This document shows, piece by piece, positions 60,649 through 64,000 of a stretch of DNA of 64,000 nucleotides. The notes under the pieces were generated by a model. That model did not search any database. It was not told the DNA's origin and saw only the letters and a program-made list of their open reading frames with translations. Position 1 is the first letter of the stretch; the number at the start of each line of letters is the position of its first letter. This DNA is from Caulobacteraceae bacterium. Its GTDB lineage: Bacteria > Pseudomonadota > Alphaproteobacteria > Caulobacterales > Caulobacteraceae. The position numbers were made by a program, and so were the translations under genes. The DNA is taken from assembly GCA_027487945.1 (NCBI GenBank), contig JAIYCQ010000031.1, positions 1-64,000 on the forward strand, read 5' to 3'.

Positions 60649-61428
60649 TCAGCCACTGAACTGTTCGGTCAGGACGCGCTCGTCCAGGCTGCGGCCGGCG
60701 TCGAACATCATGGCCAGGCTGATCGAGCGATCCTCCGAGACATGGACCTCGACGACGTCGCGCACCTCGACGTTGTCGGCCACGGCGCTGACCGGGCGCT
60801 TGTCGGCCTCCAGCACCTCGAAGGTCACCCGGGCGGTGTGCGACAGTAGCGCCCCGCGCCAGCGACGCGGACGGAAGGCGCTGATCGGCGTCAGGGCCAG
60901 GACCTTGGCGGCGATCGGGATGATCGGGCCGTGGGCCGAGAGGTTGTAGGCCGTTGACCCGGCCGGGGTGGCGACCATGGCCCCGTCGCAGACCAGTTCG
61001 GCCATCCGCACCTTGCCGTCGATCGAGATGCGCAGCTTGGCGGTCTGGCGCGTCTGGCGCAGCAGCGAGACCTCATTGATGGCCAGCGCGCGATGATTGC
61101 GTCGCTTGCTGTCGACCGCGACCATGGCCAGCGGGTGGATCACGGCCCGCTCGGCGGCGGCGATCCGTTCCAGCAGCCCGTCCTCGCTGTATTCGTTCAT
61201 CAGGAAGCCGAGCGAGCCGCGGTTCATGCCGTAGATCGGCTTCTGGTCGCCGAGGGTGGCGTGAAGCGTCTCCAGCATGAAGCCGTCGCCACCGAGGGCG
61301 ACAATGACCTGGGCGCCGGCGCCGGCGTCGCCATAGCGCTCGATCAGCCGCTCGCGGGCCTGCTGGGCCTCGGGGCGGTCGCTGGCCGCGAAGGTCAGGC
61401 GACGGGTAAAGGGTTCTGCGTTGAACAT
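60649..61428 (-). CDS. nadK: NAD kinase
   Basis: '[47 protein letters not shown]' (GGDG), '[24 protein letters not shown]'. Confidence 0.97.
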   Translation of the reverse strand: MFNAEPFTRRLTFAASDRPEAQQARERLIERYGDAGAGAQVIVALGGDGFMLETLHATLGDQKPIYGMNRGSLGFLMNEYSEDGLLERIAAAERAVIHPLAMVAVDSKRRNHRALAINEVSLLRQTRQTAKLRISIDGKVRMAELVCDGAMVATPAGSTAYNLSAHGPIIPIAAKVLALTPISAFRPRRWRGALLSHTARVTFEVLEADKRPVSAVADNVEVRDVVEVHVSEDRSISLAMMFDAGRSLDERVLTEQFSG

Positions 61429-62576
61429 CAGACCGATTTGACGGCCTGACGGAACGCCATGCCAGCGATATCGGCCTTGAAGTGTCCGAAAGCGCCGCCG
61501 GCGCGTCGAATTCCTTCCTCACCGCCGCCCGGGCGGCCGCTGTTGAGGTCGCGGACCGCCTGCAGGATGGTCGGGAAGGCTCCGCGGTCGACGCCGATGG
61601 CGGCGCAGGCGAGGGCGAGAAGCTCGGGGTGCTCGCTGTTGATCGCCCGGCGGATGTGGTCCGGCTCGAAGCCGCCGAGTCGGGCGATGGCGGCGATGAA
61701 CAGGCTGAGGCGGCGTTCGCGGAGCGCACGGAGCAGGTAGCTGGGCTTCAACTGCCCTCCCTCGGCCAGCTTCTCGACCAGCTTGGCCTCCATGGATTCG
61801 CGCTCGGCCTGCTGGCGCGCGTGGAGGGGCGGCAGGCCGTCGACGGCGGCGTGCGCCTCGCGAATGGCCAGGGCCAGTTCGGCGTCGAGAGCGGCGGGAT
61901 CGAGGCGGAACCGGCCGACGAGGGCGGTGCGCAGGGACTGGCCGACCCACAGATAGAGGCGCTGGGCCAGGTCCGAGGACAGGCGGGGGTGACGGGCCAG
62001 CGGCGAGCGCATGGCGGCCACCCTGCGCGAATGGTCGACCAGCTTCTCCATCGCGGAGCGCGAGATGTCGGCGGTGTCGTTGCCGGCCAGTGCTGTCAGC
62101 ACCGCCGGCTCTTCCTGCTTGAGGATGGCCTCGATGACCGGTGAGCTCAGCCGGCCGCGACGGGCGATGGCGATCTGGTGGTCCAGCGTCGACTCGACCA
62201 GCAGCCGGATCAGGTCGTGGTCCTGCAGCACCGGGCTGACGGAGATCACCGGCGCGGCGATTTCGATGTCGTCGAGCGCCAGCACATTGATCAGCGCCTG
62301 GGGCGCCCAGGGCGCCGGGGCGATCTTGTCGGCGAGACGGCGGCGGATGTCGCGTTCGGCCTCGGCGACCAGGGTCATGAACACCGACCCGACCATCTCG
62401 CGCATGGCCGGGGCGGTCAGGGCGTTCAGCTCCGCCTGGCCGCAATAGTCCACCATGTCCTCGAGCAGCCGCTCGCGGTCCGCCGGGTGGCGGCTCTGCG
62501 CGAGCATAAGCAGGCTGTGAGGATCGATGGCGGCGGTCACGGATCGTCCCCGGCTTCCCCGGATCGGGCGCAGCAT
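61428..62576 (-). CDS. DUF2336 domain-containing protein (paralog of 58055-59194)
   Basis: '[100 protein letters not shown]'. Start uncertain (ATG 62576 or GTG 62540). Confidence 0.9.
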   Translation of the reverse strand: MLRPIRGSRGRSVTAAIDPHSLLMLAQSRHPADRERLLEDMVDYCGQAELNALTAPAMREMVGSVFMTLVAEAERDIRRRLADKIAPAPWAPQALINVLALDDIEIAAPVISVSPVLQDHDLIRLLVESTLDHQIAIARRGRLSSPVIEAILKQEEPAVLTALAGNDTADISRSAMEKLVDHSRRVAAMRSPLARHPRLSSDLAQRLYLWVGQSLRTALVGRFRLDPAALDAELALAIREAHAAVDGLPPLHARQQAERESMEAKLVEKLAEGGQLKPSYLLRALRERRLSLFIAAIARLGGFEPDHIRRAINSEHPELLALACAAIGVDRGAFPTILQAVRDLNSGRPGGGEEGIRRAGGAFGHFKADIAGMAFRQAVKSV

Positions 62577-62642
62577 CACACTGCGCCATCCCCGTGAAAA
62601 CATGCTTAAACCACACAAAAGCACAGTGGGGAGTCGAAACGC

Positions 62643-64000
62643 ATGGGCGATCCGGTGATCGTGGCGCTTGACCAGGGGACGACCAGCACCCGGGCGATCC
62701 TGTTCGATACCAGGGGTCAGGCCCTGGCCGAGGCCGGTCGCCCTCTTCGACAGGGCTACCCGCACGACGGCTGGGTGGAGCACGACGCCGACGAGATCTG
62801 GACCGCGTCCGTGGCCGTGCTGCGCGAGGCCGTGGAGAAGAGCGGTCGCGCCGCTGACGTGGTCGCCATCGGGGTGACCAACCAGCGCGAGACGGTCGTC
62901 ATCTGGGACAAGGCCACGGGCCGGCCCATCGCCCCGGCCATCGTCTGGCAGGACCGGCGGACGGCTGACGACTGCGAGCGGATGAAGAAGGCCGGCCGCG
63001 AGGAGCGGGTGACCGAGATCACCGGCCTGCTGCTCGATCCCTACTTCTCCGCCACCAAGATCGCCTGGCTGCTGCGCGAGACGCCGGGCGCCCGGGAGAA
63101 GGCCGGGCGCGGCGAGCTTCTGGCGGGCACCATGGACAGCTGGGTGATCTGGAAGCTGACCGGTGGCAAGGTTCACGCCACCGACGCCACCAATGCCTCG
63201 CGCACGCTGCTGTTCGACATCGGCCGCCAGGAATGGTCGGCCGAGATGCTGGACCTGTTCGATGTGCCGGCCGCCATGCTGCCGACGGTGCTGGACTGCG
63301 CCGCCGACTACGGTGAGACCGACCCGGGCATCCTGGGGCGCGCCGTGCCGATCCGCGGCGTGGCCGGCGACCAGCAGGCGGCGCTGATGGGGCAGGGGTG
63401 CGTGCGTCCCGGCGAGATGAAGGCCACCTATGGCACCGGCTGCTTCATGCTGCTCAACACCGGGCGGAAGAAGTCGATCAGCCGCTCGCGGCTGCTGACC
63501 ACGGTCGCGGCGCGGCTGGACGGCCAGACCACCTACGCCCTGGAGGGCTCGATCTTTGTGGCCGGGGCGGCGATCCAGTGGCTGGGCGAGGAGCTGGGCC
63601 TGGCCGGCGGGCCGCAGGGCGCCGAGGCGCTGGCCCGGACGGCCAGGCCGGACCACGGCGTGGTGCTGGTGCCGGCCTTCACGGGCCTGGGGGCGCCCTG
63701 GTGGGATCCGGACGCACGGGGCGGCATCTTCGGCCTGACCCGCGACAGCGGCCGGGCCGAGATCGCGGCGGCGGCCTTCGACGCCTGCGCGCTGCAGACC
63801 CGCGACCTCATCGAGGCCATGCGCGCCGATGCGCCGCATGCCTTCCACGACGGGGCGGAACTGCGCATCGACGGGGGCATGGCCCGGAGCGGCTGGTTCA
63901 GCCAGCGGCTGGCCGACCTGACCGGCCTGCCGGTGCAGCGGGCCAGCTACCACGAGACGACGGCCCTGGGCGCGGCGCTGTTCGCCGGTCTGGGCGCGGG
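62643..64000 (+). CDS. glpK: Glycerol kinase (truncated at window end)
   Basis: '[53 protein letters not shown]', '[30 protein letters not shown]', '[32 protein letters not shown]'. Open reading frame runs off the end, so it is missing from the ORF track. Confidence 0.96.
   Translation, partial: MGDPVIVALDQGTTSTRAILFDTRGQALAEAGRPLRQGYPHDGWVEHDADEIWTASVAVLREAVEKSGRAADVVAIGVTNQRETVVIWDKATGRPIAPAIVWQDRRTADDCERMKKAGREERVTEITGLLLDPYFSATKIAWLLRETPGAREKAGRGELLAGTMDSWVIWKLTGGKVHATDATNASRTLLFDIGRQEWSAEMLDLFDVPAAMLPTVLDCAADYGETDPGILGRAVPIRGVAGDQQAALMGQGCVRPGEMKATYGTGCFMLLNTGRKKSISRSRLLTTVAARLDGQTTYALEGSIFVAGAAIQWLGEELGLAGGPQGAEALARTARPDHGVVLVPAFTGLGAPWWDPDARGGIFGLTRDSGRAEIAAAAFDACALQTRDLIEAMRADAPHAFHDGAELRIDGGMARSGWFSQRLADLTGLPVQRASYHETTALGAALFAGLGA

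Noticed and set aside
61428-63953. 841-aa minus-strand ORF
   Set aside because: Only the C-terminal part (from about 62576 downward) is DUF2336; the extension is antisense to glpK and is a GC-rich open-frame artefact.

Overview
The window is a GC-rich alphaproteobacterial chromosome segment, Caulobacterales-like judging by gene content and order (inference). It starts in the 3' end of a 23S rRNA gene, followed by 5S rRNA and tRNA-fMet, and ends inside a glycerol kinase gene. Most of it is dense housekeeping and metabolic coding sequence: MeaB and methylmalonyl-CoA mutase, a murA-DUF2948-[insert]-hisD-UPF0262-phosphatase-infA-maf-RNase E/G-yacG block, exbB-exbD-tonB, a MoxR/DUF58/DUF4129/DUF4350/SpoIIM/RDD cluster, a periplasmic redox cluster (beta-helix protein, diheme cytochrome, PQQ dehydrogenase, TonB receptor), and a DUF2336/Hpt/hybrid-kinase neighbourhood. 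The most notable item is a 527-aa prostaglandin-H-synthase-like (COX-like) heme protein at 22482-24065. It keeps the Tyr385/His388/Ser530-equivalent residues but appears to have Asp in place of the distal peroxidase His207. It sits in a repeat-rich insertion between DUF2948 and hisD, next to a degraded BrnA-like antitoxin fragment. Other points of interest are a glycine-rich DUF2793 tail-type protein with no phage genes around it, a perfect CtrA-type box upstream of a lytic transglycosylase, several gene remnants (SDR, NUDIX, BrnA), a tRNA-His without G-1, a 14-proline run in TonB, and competing hairpins upstream of a small ORF. No CRISPR array, transposase or intact prophage was seen. All homology calls were made by eye without database searches.
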